64,000 bases of DNA, taken from contig NZ_JAPEOK010000001.1 of NCBI RefSeq assembly GCF_026341515.1, forward strand, positions 5,084,001 through 5,148,000, given 5' to 3'. The DNA comes from Streptomyces sp. NBC_00878 (GTDB taxonomy: Bacteria; Actinomycetota; Actinomycetes; Streptomycetales; Streptomycetaceae). The position numbers and the translations under genes are program-made. The notes under the pieces were generated by a model. That model did not search any database, had not been told where the DNA came from, and worked only from the letters and a program-made list of their open reading frames with translations. Positions 1 to 7,666 of the stretch are shown piece by piece; within the stretch, counting starts at the first letter, position 1, and each line of letters begins with the position of its first letter.

Positions 1-611
1 ACGCGGCCCGTGCCGTCCACGACCACGACCTCGACGGCGTACAGGTGATCGACGGTCAGTCCGTGCTGTCGGGAGAGCAGGCCGAACCCGCCGCCGGACA
101 CGTGCCCGCCGACCCCGACCGAATAGCACAGGCCCCCGGGGACGGTGACGCCCCACTCCTTGTACAGCGTGTCGTAGACGTCCATCAGGGTGGCGCCGGC
201 CTCCACCGCGAAGGCCCCGCGCGACTCGTCGAAGTACACCCGCTTCATCAGGGACATGTCGACGACCAGGTCGACATCCCGGTGGAACACGAAGTCGGCG
301 AGGCAGTGGCCGCCGCCGCGCACCGTGATGCGGAGCCCGTCGCTCACGGCCTTGTCGACGGCGTCCCTCACCTCTGCCGTGGAGCGGACCAGGCGTACCT
401 CGCCGGGTGAAGCGGTCCACCGTCGGTTCACGCCCGTGGTGAGCTCGGCGTACCTGCTGTCGCCCGGCCGCACCGACACCGGCGAGGCCGCCGGGGCGGC
501 CTCCCGCACGGCCCCCGCGGCACTCGCCGGACCGGTACCGGCGGCCACGGCGGTGGAGGCCAGGCCGGCCGCACCGAGGACGATTCTTCTGCGACTTACG
601 TCCCGGTCCAC
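1..611 (-). CDS. FAD-linked oxidase, BBE/AknOx-like, Tat-exported (C-terminus beyond window)
   Basis: Reading leftwards from a GTG at 611-609, preceded by a purine-rich GGAAGGAAA ribosome site, gives 203 open codons that run off the left edge. The N-terminus has a twin-arginine signal (S-R-R-R-I-V-L-G, residues 6-13) and an Ala-rich stretch, so export by Tat is likely. An FAD-binding PCMH domain follows: R-G-G-G-H with His at about 102, and L-C-Y-S-V-G-V-G-G-H with Cys at about 162, then G-G-G-F-G. His plus Cys at these places is the signature of bicovalently flavinylated oxidases such as AknOx and GOOX, which oxidise sugar or polyketide alcohols. It lies 126 bp downstream of the MFS gene on the same strand, so it is probably the last visible member of the frnE-like/MFS operon. 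The substrate is unknown. Confidence 0.8.
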   Translation of the reverse strand, partial: MDRDVSRRRIVLGAAGLASTAVAAGTGPASAAGAVREAAPAASPVSVRPGDSRYAELTTGVNRRWTASPGEVRLVRSTAEVRDAVDKAVSDGLRITVRGGGHCLADFVFHRDVDLVVDMSLMKRVYFDESRGAFAVEAGATLMDVYDTLYKEWGVTVPGGLCYSVGVGGHVSGGGFGLLSRQHGLTVDHLYAVEVVVVDGTGR

Positions 612-737
612 GGGATTTCCTTCCTCTTCTCCAGCCTTCGTCAACTCGTTGGTTTTCGTTCGCCGCGACGGACCGGCGCTGCGTGGCCAGGGCAACAGGC
701 CGCCCTCGCGGGGCACTTGAGCGATCCCGGCGCGGAG

Positions 738-2192
738 TCAGCCGCTCAGCTCCTTCTCGGTGTGCCCGGACGCCGGCACGCGGGCCGCCCCGGAGCCCGC
801 GCGGGCGACCGCGGCGAGCGGGGCGATGACGGCGCCCGCCAGGCCGACGGCGGTGGCCAGCCAGAACAGCGAGGTGTAGGTGGAGCCGGTGACCGTGCCG
901 CCCGTCGCGCCGGCGCTGAGAAAGGCCGCCGCCAACTGGCTGCCGACGACGCCGCCGACGGTGCGGGCGATGTTGTTGATGCCGTTGGCCGTACCCATCC
1001 GGGTGGGCGGTGCCAGCGCGCCGATGAGTTTGGGCAGGGCGGCCATCACCAGTCCCGTCCCGACCCCGACCAGGGCGTAGAAGACCAGGTGCTGCCACAT
1101 GGCGGTGTGTGCCGCGGCGAGCAGGGCCGAGCCGACCGCGCACACGAGGAAACCGATGACCAGTGGCGCCCGTTCGCCGGCGTGCCGGGCGATCCAGCCC
1201 ACAGCCATGCTCGCGGGCAGCACGGTGAGCGCGCCGGGGAGCATCAGCAGGCCGGCCAATGTGATCGTGGCGCCGAAGCCGAAGCCGGCGGCCTCGTGGG
1301 GCGTCTGGGCGAAGCGGGGCAGGGCCACGTAGAAGACGTAGGAGAGCACGCCGAAGGCGAAGGCCGACAGATGGGTCAGCAGCATCGGCCGGTGGGTGAA
1401 CTCCGCGATGTCGACCAGGGCGTTGCTCCTGCCGGACTCGACCGCCGCGAGCACCGCGAAGAAGCAGAGGGCGAGCAGGAAGAGCCCGAGGACCCGCCAG
1501 GAGGTCCAGCCCCAGCCCGGGCCCTCGGTGAGGGCCAGCAGCAGGGCCACAAGACCCAGGCCGAGCAGCGCCGCACCGGCCAGATCCAGGCGCCCGCCCT
1601 CGGTGTGCCGGCTGTCCGGCACCCACCAGGCGACGAGGACGAGGCTCACCGTGGCGAGGATCGCGCCGAGGACGAACAGCGCCCGCCAGGAGAAGTGGTC
1701 GGCGAGCAGACCGCCGACGACCAGGCCCCCGCCGGCCCCGACGCCCACCACACCCGAGACCATGCCGGTGCCGAGGTGCAGTCGCTTCGGCGGAAGCGTC
1801 TCGCGCAGGATGGCGAAGGCCAGCGGCAGCACGGAGAGCGCCGAGCCCTGCACCACGCGGGCGGCGATGAGCTGTCCGATGGTCTGGGCGGCGGCCGCGC
1901 CGAGGGTGCCCAGACCGTAGACGGCCAGCACCCACAGCAGAACGCGGCGCTTGCCGTACTGGTCTCCCATCCTGCCGATGAGCGGGGTGAGGACCGCGCT
2001 GGACAGCAGGAAGGCGCTGAGGATCCAGGCCGACCACTCGGGTGTGGTGTGCAGTTCGCTCTGCAGCAGCCCGAGGGCCGGTACCAGGAGGGTCTGCATG
2101 AGGGCGTAGCCGAAGACGGCGATGACCAGGGCGGCGAGAATCCTGCCCGATCCGGCCGTTCCCTCCGCGGGGGCGTCGGTAGGAGTGGTCAT
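738..2192 (-). CDS. MFS drug/metabolite exporter (DHA2-like)
   Basis: 484 aa, rich in hydrophobic helices over its whole length. The motif after the second helix, G-R-M-G-D-Q-Y-G-K-R-R, is the MFS motif A (loop 2-3), and the length and helix density suit a 12-14 TM DHA2-type proton-driven exporter. Its ATG overlaps the stop of the upstream FrnE-like gene in an ATGA quartet, which indicates translational coupling. In this context, beside polyketide tailoring genes and an HxlR regulator, the likely role is self-resistance or product export. The substrate cannot be read from the sequence. A long open frame on the opposite strand is only a GC-driven shadow. Confidence 0.9.
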   Translation of the reverse strand: MTTPTDAPAEGTAGSGRILAALVIAVFGYALMQTLLVPALGLLQSELHTTPEWSAWILSAFLLSSAVLTPLIGRMGDQYGKRRVLLWVLAVYGLGTLGAAAAQTIGQLIAARVVQGSALSVLPLAFAILRETLPPKRLHLGTGMVSGVVGVGAGGGLVVGGLLADHFSWRALFVLGAILATVSLVLVAWWVPDSRHTEGGRLDLAGAALLGLGLVALLLALTEGPGWGWTSWRVLGLFLLALCFFAVLAAVESGRSNALVDIAEFTHRPMLLTHLSAFAFGVLSYVFYVALPRFAQTPHEAAGFGFGATITLAGLLMLPGALTVLPASMAVGWIARHAGERAPLVIGFLVCAVGSALLAAAHTAMWQHLVFYALVGVGTGLVMAALPKLIGALAPPTRMGTANGINNIARTVGGVVGSQLAAAFLSAGATGGTVTGSTYTSLFWLATAVGLAGAVIAPLAAVARAGSGAARVPASGHTEKELSG

Positions 2193-2881
2193 GCTTCGTT
2201 CCTCTCACGGCTGAGCAGATGGAGTTCGGCGGCGATCGCCTCGGCGGTCGCGGTGGCGCCCAGGGACCAGCGGTCGCCGACGACGAGGGCGGGCACGCCC
2301 ATGACGCCCAGGTGCGCGGCGCGTTGCTGGTCCTCGGCCACCTCGGCGGTGAACTCGTCGCCGTCGAGCACCTCTTGGGCCCGCCGGGCGTCGAGACCGA
2401 CGTCCGCCGCCAGCTCGCGCAGGACCGTCCGGTCGGCGATGGGCCGTCCTTCGGTCCAGTACGCGGTGTACAGGCTCAGTACGGTCTCGGTGTCCCGGCC
2501 TTCCCGCCGGGCCAGGTGGACCAGCCGGTGGGCGTCGGTGGTGTTGCCCGGCCGCGCGCGGTCGGGGCGGAACGGCAGGCCGTCGGCCGCGGCGACGGCA
2601 CCGATGCGGTCCATCGCCGCCCGCCCCGCCGCCCGGCTTCCGTTGAACTGCGCCAGGTAGTCGTACAGGTCGCCGGAAGGCCGCGCCCCGGCCGGCCGGG
2701 GGTCGAGCTGGAAGCTGCGCCAGCGCAGCCGGAAGGCGTCCGGGTCGGGCAGCAGGGCGAGCGCGGCGACGATGCGACGAGTTCCGTAGTAGCAGTGCCC
2801 GCACACGAAGTCGGACCAGACGTCGAGGTCCGTCGCGCGCGTCCCCGAGGTGTCGGTACTGGTGGGTCGAGGGGCAGTCAT
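2189..2881 (-). CDS. FrnE-like DsbA-family thiol oxidoreductase
   Basis: 230 aa from ATG 2881. I prefer this start to the in-frame ATG at 2902 because the earlier codons would run into the palindromic promoter region. The thioredoxin-fold DsbA domain starts at about residue 19 with D-V-W-S-D-F-V-C-G-H-C, placing the redox pair at Cys27 and Cys30. The rest matches the 2-hydroxychromene-2-carboxylate isomerase/FrnE family. FrnE was named from the frenolicin polyketide cluster, which fits this neighbourhood. It has no signal peptide, so it is probably cytoplasmic. It is first in an operon with the MFS exporter (ATGA overlap) and is divergent from the HxlR gene, probably its regulator. The exact reaction is unknown. 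Confidence 0.85.
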   Translation of the reverse strand: MTAPRPTSTDTSGTRATDLDVWSDFVCGHCYYGTRRIVAALALLPDPDAFRLRWRSFQLDPRPAGARPSGDLYDYLAQFNGSRAAGRAAMDRIGAVAAADGLPFRPDRARPGNTTDAHRLVHLARREGRDTETVLSLYTAYWTEGRPIADRTVLRELAADVGLDARRAQEVLDGDEFTAEVAEDQQRAAHLGVMGVPALVVGDRWSLGATATAEAIAAELHLLSRERNEA

Positions 2882-2904
2882 GACACCGACCATAGGAACC
2901 ATGG

Positions 2905-2935
2905 CTAACTTTCAGAAAGGACATACCTGGAGGTA
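2905..2935. promoter_or_regulatory. Divergent operator region between frnE-like and hxlR genes
   Basis: The 64-bp gap between the two divergent starts holds two perfect inverted repeats. CTTTC-A-GAAAG lies at 2909-2919 and TACCT-GG-AGGTA at 2924-2935. HxlR-type dimers bind such inverted repeats, so autoregulation and control of the divergent operon are likely. The second repeat also contains the GGAGG that can serve as the hxlR ribosome site, about 12 nt before its ATG. Confidence 0.55.
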
Positions 2936-2945
2936 AGCTCATTCC

Positions 2946-3353
2946 ATGAAGGATGGTTCCCAGCGTGCGGTCCACGAGCCGCTCGACCCCTGTGACGCAT
3001 TTAACAGCGACTGTCCGGGACGGGAGGTTCTCAACCATCTGACCAGCCGCTGGGGCCTGTTGATCCTGGTCGCCCTGCGCAGCGGCCCGCTGCGCTTCTA
3101 CGAGCTGCGCGCGCTGGTGGACGGCATCAGCGAGAAGATGCTGTCGCAGAACCTCCGCACACTGGTGCGCGACGGACTGCTGTCGCGCGAGGTGCTGCCG
3201 TCCGTGCCGCCGAGCGTGCGGTACGCGCTCACGCCGTTGGGTGCGGATGCGGCCCTTCCCCTGGAGACCATGCTCCGCTGGGTGCGCGACAATGCCCTGA
3301 CGGTGCTCGCCGCACAGGAGGACCACGACCGCCGGGCCGACTCGCCCGTCTGA
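2946..3353 (+). CDS. HxlR-family winged-helix regulator
   Basis: 135 aa, the usual HxlR length. The fold starts at about residue 14 with the family pattern of an N-terminal Cys (Cys16, Cys23) before the first helix. It continues with L-T-S-R-W-G-L-L-I-L-V-A-L, then the recognition region I-S-E-K-M-L-S-Q-N-L-R-T-L and the wing Y-A-L-T-P-L-G. The cysteines resemble those used as redox or electrophile sensors in some family members (for example HypR); this is inference. It is transcribed away from the FrnE-like/MFS operon over shared palindromes and is the obvious candidate to control it in response to the exported product or to quinone or thiol stress. Confidence 0.9.
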   Translation: MKDGSQRAVHEPLDPCDAFNSDCPGREVLNHLTSRWGLLILVALRSGPLRFYELRALVDGISEKMLSQNLRTLVRDGLLSREVLPSVPPSVRYALTPLGADAALPLETMLRWVRDNALTVLAAQEDHDRRADSPV

Positions 3354-3371
3354 GACCAAGAAGCGCCGGGC

Positions 3372-3468
3372 GCCGTACCGGACGTACCGCGCGCCGTCCC
3401 GGACGAGCCGCGTGGTGCCGTCCCGGATGTGCCGTGTGGTGCCGTCCCGGATGTGCCGCGTGCCGCGG
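3372..3468. repeat. About four tandem copies of a 24-bp GC-rich unit
   Basis: Immediately after the hxlR stop the sequence CCGTCCCGGATGTGCCG with a GTG-rich tail is repeated with 24-bp spacing. The first copies are diverged and the last two nearly identical. The tract lies between two convergent genes (hxlR and the LLM oxidoreductase) and has no coding role that I can see. Confidence 0.7.
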
Positions 3469-3472
3469 GGGC

Positions 3473-4495
3473 TCATCCCGCCACGCCCGACTTCTCCAGT
3501 GCCTGTGCGCATCCCCGCAGGATGGCCAGGCGCTCCTCGGGGGCGACCGCCGCGGCCGAGACCATGATGCCGAGCGTGGTGACCCCGGCCCCGGCGTACT
3601 CGGCCATCCTTTCGGCGATCCGCGGGACGGGACCGATGAGCGCGGTCCGGTCGATGAGGTCCACGGGCAGTGCCGCCCCGGCCCCGGCCCGGTCGCCCGC
3701 GGCCAGCCGGGCCCTGAGCTCCTCGGCCGCCCGGCCGTGTCCGAGTCGGCGGGCCAGCGCGCAGTACACGTTGCGCTCGGCGTCACCCATGCCCATCAGG
3801 TACACGTACTGGCCGCGCAACCGGTCCGCGGCGGTGGCCGGATCCGGCCCCACGGCCGTGGGCAGACAGGGCAGTACGTCGAAGCCGTCCAGGTCCTTGC
3901 CCGCCCGCTTGCGTCCCTCGGTGATCGCGCCGACCGCGTCGGCCACCGCCTCGGGCGAGGTGAAGACCCCGATCCAGCCGTCGGCGATCTCACCGGCCAG
4001 CCGGAGGTTGCGCGGCCCGACGGCCCCGAGATAGACGGGGAGGTCCACCGGCGCCGGGCCGGTCAGGAGCCGGACCGGAGCCGGATCGCCGACGGAGTAG
4101 TGGCGGCCGCGGTACACGACCGGTTCGCCGGACAGCACCCGGCGGACGATCTCCACGTACTCGCGGGTCCGGCCGAGCGGCCGGTCCGCGTCCGCGCCGT
4201 ACCAGCCCCGCGAGACATCGGGGTTGGAGATGCCGAGACCGAGCCGGAAGCGGCCGCCGCTCAGTGCGTCGAGGGTGGCGGCGGTCAGCGCGGCGAGCCC
4301 CGGCGGGCGCGCCGGCATCTGCATCACGCCGGAGACCAGGGCCAGGCGCCGGGTCTGCCCGGCGACCAGTCCCAGCAGGCTCGCGGCATCGGACCGGAAG
4401 CCCTCCGGGGCGAGCACCGCCGCGTATCCGAGCTCTTCCGCGGTACGGGCGAGGTCCGCCGCACCCTGAAGGGTGAGATTGACGGCGAGGCGCAT
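3473..4495 (-). CDS. LLM-class F420/FMN-dependent oxidoreductase
   Basis: 340 aa from ATG 4495, with AGGAGG about 9 nt upstream. It has the luciferase-like TIM-barrel pattern: an N-terminal strand R-L-A-V-N-L, then L-A-R-T-A-E-E-L-G-Y, the R-F-R-L-G-L-G-I-S region, and G-R-T-R-E-Y-V-E-I-V-R-R-V-L before the substrate loop. In Streptomyces this family mostly uses coenzyme F420 (or FMNH2) to reduce enones or oxidise alcohols in tailoring steps. It lies 45 bp downstream of the second SDR on the same strand, forming a three-gene operon KR-SDR-LLM that reads away from the SnoaL-like gene. F420 versus FMN cannot be settled from the sequence alone. Confidence 0.85.
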   Translation of the reverse strand: MRLAVNLTLQGAADLARTAEELGYAAVLAPEGFRSDAASLLGLVAGQTRRLALVSGVMQMPARPPGLAALTAATLDALSGGRFRLGLGISNPDVSRGWYGADADRPLGRTREYVEIVRRVLSGEPVVYRGRHYSVGDPAPVRLLTGPAPVDLPVYLGAVGPRNLRLAGEIADGWIGVFTSPEAVADAVGAITEGRKRAGKDLDGFDVLPCLPTAVGPDPATAADRLRGQYVYLMGMGDAERNVYCALARRLGHGRAAEELRARLAAGDRAGAGAALPVDLIDRTALIGPVPRIAERMAEYAGAGVTTLGIMVSAAAVAPEERLAILRGCAQALEKSGVAG

Positions 4496-4540
4496 GGCGC
4501 CGGCCTCCTGGGGTGTGGGGGTCAGGGGGTGGTCGGTGTG

Positions 4541-5281
4541 TCAGAGGAGGTGGCAGCCGCCGTCGACGTACACGACCTGCCCGGTGGTGTACGTCGCGTC
4601 GAGGAGGTGGCCCACGGCACGGGCGACGTCCTGCGGGACGCCCACCCGGCGCAGGGGCGCGTTCTGCCGTACGTAGTCCGCGATCGGCGCGAAGAAGGGG
4701 TCGTTCGCCGTCCAGTGGGTCTCGATCAGGCTGGGGGCGACGGCGTTCACCCGGACCTGTGGCCCGACCGCCTTCGCGAGCAGCCTGGTCATGTGCTCGA
4801 CGGCCGCCTTGCTCACCGCGTACGGGATGGAGCTGCCCGCCGTCCTGCTCCCCGCGATGGACGAGACGTTGACCACCGTGCCGTTTCCGGTCGCGGCCAG
4901 GTGCGGCATGGCGGCCACCGTGGTCTGCCAGGTGCCGATGACGTTGAGGTCCAGGATGTCGCGCCAGACGTCCGGGCCGGCGGCTTCGAGGTCGTGATGG
5001 GGGATCACTCTGGTCCGGCCCGCGCTGTTGACCAGCACATCCAGGCGGCCGAACCGCTGGACGACGGCGGCCACCAGAGCACGGGCCCCGGCCTCGTCCG
5101 CGACATCGGCCCGGACGTACACCGCGTCCGGCAGCGAGGCCGCCACCTTCTCGCCCTCCTCCACGGAACGCGAGGAGTTGACCGCGACCCGGTGTCCGAG
5201 CTCTCCCAGGTGTCGCGCGATCGCCTCCCCGATCCCGGACGAGGAGCCGGTCACCAGCGCGACGGGGGCGTCGGCGCGCAT
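4541..5281 (-). CDS. SDR-family ketoreductase (second KR of the operon)
   Basis: 246 aa from ATG 5281, whose A is the last base of the upstream KR stop (TGATG overlap), so it is translationally coupled. It is a classical SDR with the cofactor motif T-G-S-S-S-G-I-G (residues about 10-17), N-S-A-G in place of the usual N-N-A-G, catalytic Ser in the N-V-S-S-I-A-G strand, Y-A-V-S-K, and the C-terminal Y-V-D-G-G-C-H. The arginine and serine after the second strand (N-S-S-R-S) favour NADPH. A pair of SDRs beside an ActIII-type enzyme recalls granaticin-type clusters, where a second reductase acts on a later carbonyl; that role here is inference. Confidence 0.88.
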   Translation of the reverse strand: MRADAPVALVTGSSSGIGEAIARHLGELGHRVAVNSSRSVEEGEKVAASLPDAVYVRADVADEAGARALVAAVVQRFGRLDVLVNSAGRTRVIPHHDLEAAGPDVWRDILDLNVIGTWQTTVAAMPHLAATGNGTVVNVSSIAGSRTAGSSIPYAVSKAAVEHMTRLLAKAVGPQVRVNAVAPSLIETHWTANDPFFAPIADYVRQNAPLRRVGVPQDVARAVGHLLDATYTTGQVVYVDGGCHLL

Positions 5282-6066
5282 CAGTAGTTGCCCAGTCCAC
5301 CGCAGACGTTGAGCGCCTGGGCGGTGACGGCCGCGGCGTCGTCGCCGACGAGGTACTCGACCATGGCGGCCACCTCCCGCGGCTCCACGTAACGGCCCAT
5401 GGGTACCCGCGCCGTGATCCGGTCGAAGGTCTCCTGCTCGCTGACCCCCCAGATGCCCGCGTAGTGCGCGCGGACCCGTTCGGCCATCGGCGTCTCCACG
5501 AAGCCCGGGCACACCGCGTTGACGGTGATGCCGGTGCGGGCCAGTTCCAGCCCCAGGGCCTTGGTGAAGCCGACCACACCATGCTTGGAGGCGGAGTACG
5601 GAGCAGCGTGCACCACACCCTGTTTGCCGCCCGTGGACGCGATGTTGACGATGCGGCCGCGCTGCCGCTCCCGCATCCCGCCGGTGGTGAGCACCTCCTT
5701 GGTCATGAGGAAGACGCCGGTGAGGTTGGTAGCGACGACGTCGTTCCACAGCTCGTCGGGGATCTCGGTGGTGGCACCGCCGCCGCTGCGGCCGGCATTG
5801 TTGACCAGGATGTCGACGGGCCCGTGGCGCTCCACCGCGGCGCGGACATACGCACGGATCTGCCCGGGGTCGGTGACGTCGCACACGATGCCGTCGGCAT
5901 CGTGTCCCTGCTCCCGCAGTTCCTTGACGGTGGCGGCCAGCCTGCCCTCGTCCCGGGCGCAGAGGTGGAGGCGGGCGCCGAGTCCGGCCAGCCGCTTGGC
6001 GATCTCTAGGCCGATGCCGCTGGTCGCTCCGGATACCAGGGCCACCGGCGAGGCGGTCGCGGTCAT
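5281..6066 (-). CDS. Aromatic polyketide ketoreductase, ActIII-like (C-9 type)
   Basis: 261 aa from ATG 6066, with GGAGGG about 5 nt upstream. This is exactly the length of ActIII, and the sequence is very similar to that family throughout. Features include S-G-A-T-S-G-I-G-L-E-I-A, the C-A-R-D-E region for NADPH, N-N-A-G-R-S-G-G-G, the I-A-S-T-G-G-K-Q strand, Y-S-A-S-K-H-G with the catalytic Tyr and Lys, and the terminal C-G-G-L-G-N-Y. Such enzymes reduce the C-9 carbonyl of a nascent octaketide or decaketide on its ACP. In other clusters the KR sits next to KSalpha/KSbeta/ACP; none of these is within the window. It heads the KR-SDR-LLM operon and is divergent from the SnoaL-like gene. Confidence 0.93.
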   Translation of the reverse strand: MTATASPVALVSGATSGIGLEIAKRLAGLGARLHLCARDEGRLAATVKELREQGHDADGIVCDVTDPGQIRAYVRAAVERHGPVDILVNNAGRSGGGATTEIPDELWNDVVATNLTGVFLMTKEVLTTGGMRERQRGRIVNIASTGGKQGVVHAAPYSASKHGVVGFTKALGLELARTGITVNAVCPGFVETPMAERVRAHYAGIWGVSEQETFDRITARVPMGRYVEPREVAAMVEYLVGDDAAAVTAQALNVCGGLGNY

Positions 6067-6114
6067 GAACCCTCCGTAGGGTCGGGGCCATTCGTTCCGC
6101 CGAGACTCCAAGGA

Positions 6115-6170
6115 CCCGGTGGAGCCGTACTGGAGGCCCCGTGGACCGCCGCGCTCCACCGGGCCTCCAG
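6115..6170. promoter_or_regulatory. Two interleaved perfect inverted repeats in the KR/SnoaL-like divergent promoter
   Basis: Arms of 11 bp (CCCGGTGGAGC at 6115-6125 and its complement at 6153-6163) are interleaved with arms of 10 bp (CTGGAGGCCC at 6130-6139 and its complement at 6161-6170). The second halves overlap by three bases, so only one of the two stems can form at a time. The block sits in the 155-bp gap between two divergent tailoring genes and could be an operator or an attenuator-like RNA switch. Confidence 0.5.
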
Positions 6171-6221
6171 CGTCCCGGCCGACGATGTGCCTCCCCGCAG
6201 CCGAACGGCAGGAGGAACCCG

Positions 6222-6653
6222 GTGACCGAGAGCAATGCCGTACTGGCCGAGCTCTATGCGCGAGTCCAGCACTTCTACGCCCATCAGATGCAGGCTTTGG
6301 ACGCGCTCCGCTTCGAGGAGTACGCGGCCACGTTCACCAAGGACGGCACTTTCCAGCACTCACCAGGAGTCGAGCCGGCGGTCGGGCGGGACGGGATCGT
6401 CGCCGAACTCGTCGCCTTCCACAAGCGGTTCGACGACGACCCGGTACGACGCCGCCACTGGTTCAACCACATCGCCCTGGTGCCGCAGGCCGACGGTGCC
6501 CTGCGGTCCACGGTCTACGCGCTGGTGGTGACCGTACGGCCGGGCGCCAGGCCGGAGATCGCCCCCAGCTGCCTGGTGCACGACGTGCTGGTGGTCGAGG
6601 ACGACGCGGTACGCCTTCGGTCCCGCCGGATCGAGCACGACCAGATGTTCTGA
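6222..6653 (+). CDS. SnoaL-like / NTF2-fold protein
   Basis: 143 aa from GTG 6222, preceded by GGAGGA at 6211-6216. This start fits the ribosome site better than the longer open frame that begins at 6141 inside the promoter repeats. The composition and pattern (Y-A-R-V-Q-H-F-Y-A-H-Q-M-Q-A-L-D, then F-T-K-D-G-T-F, then R-H-W-F-N-H) fit the SnoaL_4/NTF2 superfamily. These are small alpha+beta barrels that act as polyketide cyclases, hydroxylases or dimeric binding proteins. In the present context a ring-closure or hydroxylation helper is plausible, but I cannot name the reaction. It is followed after 66 bp by the convergent SARP gene. Confidence 0.75.
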   Translation: MTESNAVLAELYARVQHFYAHQMQALDALRFEEYAATFTKDGTFQHSPGVEPAVGRDGIVAELVAFHKRFDDDPVRRRHWFNHIALVPQADGALRSTVYALVVTVRPGARPEIAPSCLVHDVLVVEDDAVRLRSRRIEHDQMF

Positions 6654-6719
6654 GCCGCCGGGCTCGGTCGTCGGCGGAACCTCGCGGACCGTCCGATCAG
6701 CTCGCGTACCTCAGGGGAA

Positions 6720-7526
6720 TCAACTCGCGTACCGCACAAGGGAGTCGGCGGGACCGTCCAGGGCGGGGTCCCCGTCGAGCATCGCCTGGTGCAACCGCTG
6801 CAGCCGCGGGGTCGGCTCCACGCCCAGTTCCGCGTGGAGCCGGCCCCGCAGCTGCCGGAACTCCTCCAGGGCGCGCCAGGGACTGCCCGCCCGGTAGAGC
6901 GCCGTCATCAGCTGGGCGCAGAGGTTCTCGCTGAGGGGATGGCCGGCGCTGAGCATCCTCAGTTCGGCGAGCAGAGAGCTGTGCCGGCCGAGGCGAAGGT
7001 CCGCCTCGATGCGCTGTTCGAGCGCGGTCAGCCGGGCCTCCTCCATGCCGATCACCTCCAGTGCGAGGGCCGGCCCCGTGGGCACGTCGGCCAGCGCCGG
7101 CCCCCGCCACAGGCCCAGGCCCGCGCCGAGCAGAGCCGAGGCGGACGACGCGTCGCCGGCCTCCAGTGCCCTGGCACCCCGTGCCGAGAGGTCGTGGAAC
7201 TCGGCCAGGTCGTTGCCCAGACCGGCCGGGACGAGCCGGTAGCCGCCGTACGACGTGGAGAGCACGTCCTTCGGCGAGACACCCGGGCTGTGCCCCAGGG
7301 CGTCGGCGATGCGCCGACGCAGCTGCAGGATGTACGTCTGCAGTGTGGTCGTGGCACTGCGTGGCACCGCGTCTGCCCAGACCTCCTCGATCAGGGTGTC
7401 GATCGGGACACTGCGTCCGGACCGGAGCGCCAGCAGGGCCAGGATCTGCCTGGGTTTGCCGGCGGTGGGGACGATGGATGCGCCGTTGTAGTCGACGGTG
7501 AGCGGACCCAAGACCCGTGTCTTCAC
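6720..7526 (-). CDS. SARP-family pathway activator (winged helix plus BTAD)
   Basis: 268 aa from ATG 7526. An OmpR-like winged helix covers roughly residues 1-95 (V-L-G-P-L-T-V, then K-P-R-Q-I-L-A-L-L-A-L, then Q-T-Y-I-L-Q-L-R-R-R-I, then G-G-Y-R-L). The bacterial activator domain follows from about 100 to 250. This is the ActII-ORF4/RedD/DnrI size class that switches on antibiotic clusters. I see no TTA codon, so unlike actII-ORF4 it should not need the bldA tRNA. The 3' end shows a local duplication: the segment around the stop (TCAxCTCGCGTACC) occurs twice, about 21 bp apart. It should regulate the surrounding polyketide genes. Confidence 0.92.
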   Translation of the reverse strand: MKTRVLGPLTVDYNGASIVPTAGKPRQILALLALRSGRSVPIDTLIEEVWADAVPRSATTTLQTYILQLRRRIADALGHSPGVSPKDVLSTSYGGYRLVPAGLGNDLAEFHDLSARGARALEAGDASSASALLGAGLGLWRGPALADVPTGPALALEVIGMEEARLTALEQRIEADLRLGRHSSLLAELRMLSAGHPLSENLCAQLMTALYRAGSPWRALEEFRQLRGRLHAELGVEPTPRLQRLHQAMLDGDPALDGPADSLVRYAS

Positions 7527-7580
7527 AGGTTTTTCTCCGTTCTGCGATCGTCTTGTGGCGAAGCGCAGTCGGATCCTGAC

Positions 7581-7666
7581 ACTCCGTGCCGCTTGATTCC
7601 CAGGGCGTACGACACGAGTTGGCGCGTGAACTCCGCACAGCGGGACGTGAGTTGTTCACACTCCGC
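7581..7666. promoter_or_regulatory. Candidate SARP target region: three ACTCCG motifs
   Basis: The 230-bp gap between the divergent SARP and MBL genes holds ACTCCG at 7581 and ACTCCGC at 7630 and 7660 on the + strand. The last two sit in similar surroundings (GTGAACTCCGC and TCACACTCCGC). SARPs bind short direct repeats near -35, but the 30-bp spacing here is not the classical 11 or 22 bp, so this is only a candidate. Confidence 0.3.

Noticed and set aside
717..2660. 647-codon + strand frame over the MFS and FrnE-like genes
   Set aside because: The opposite strand encodes two clear proteins with stop-start coupling; this frame is Gln/Gly/Arg-rich filler.
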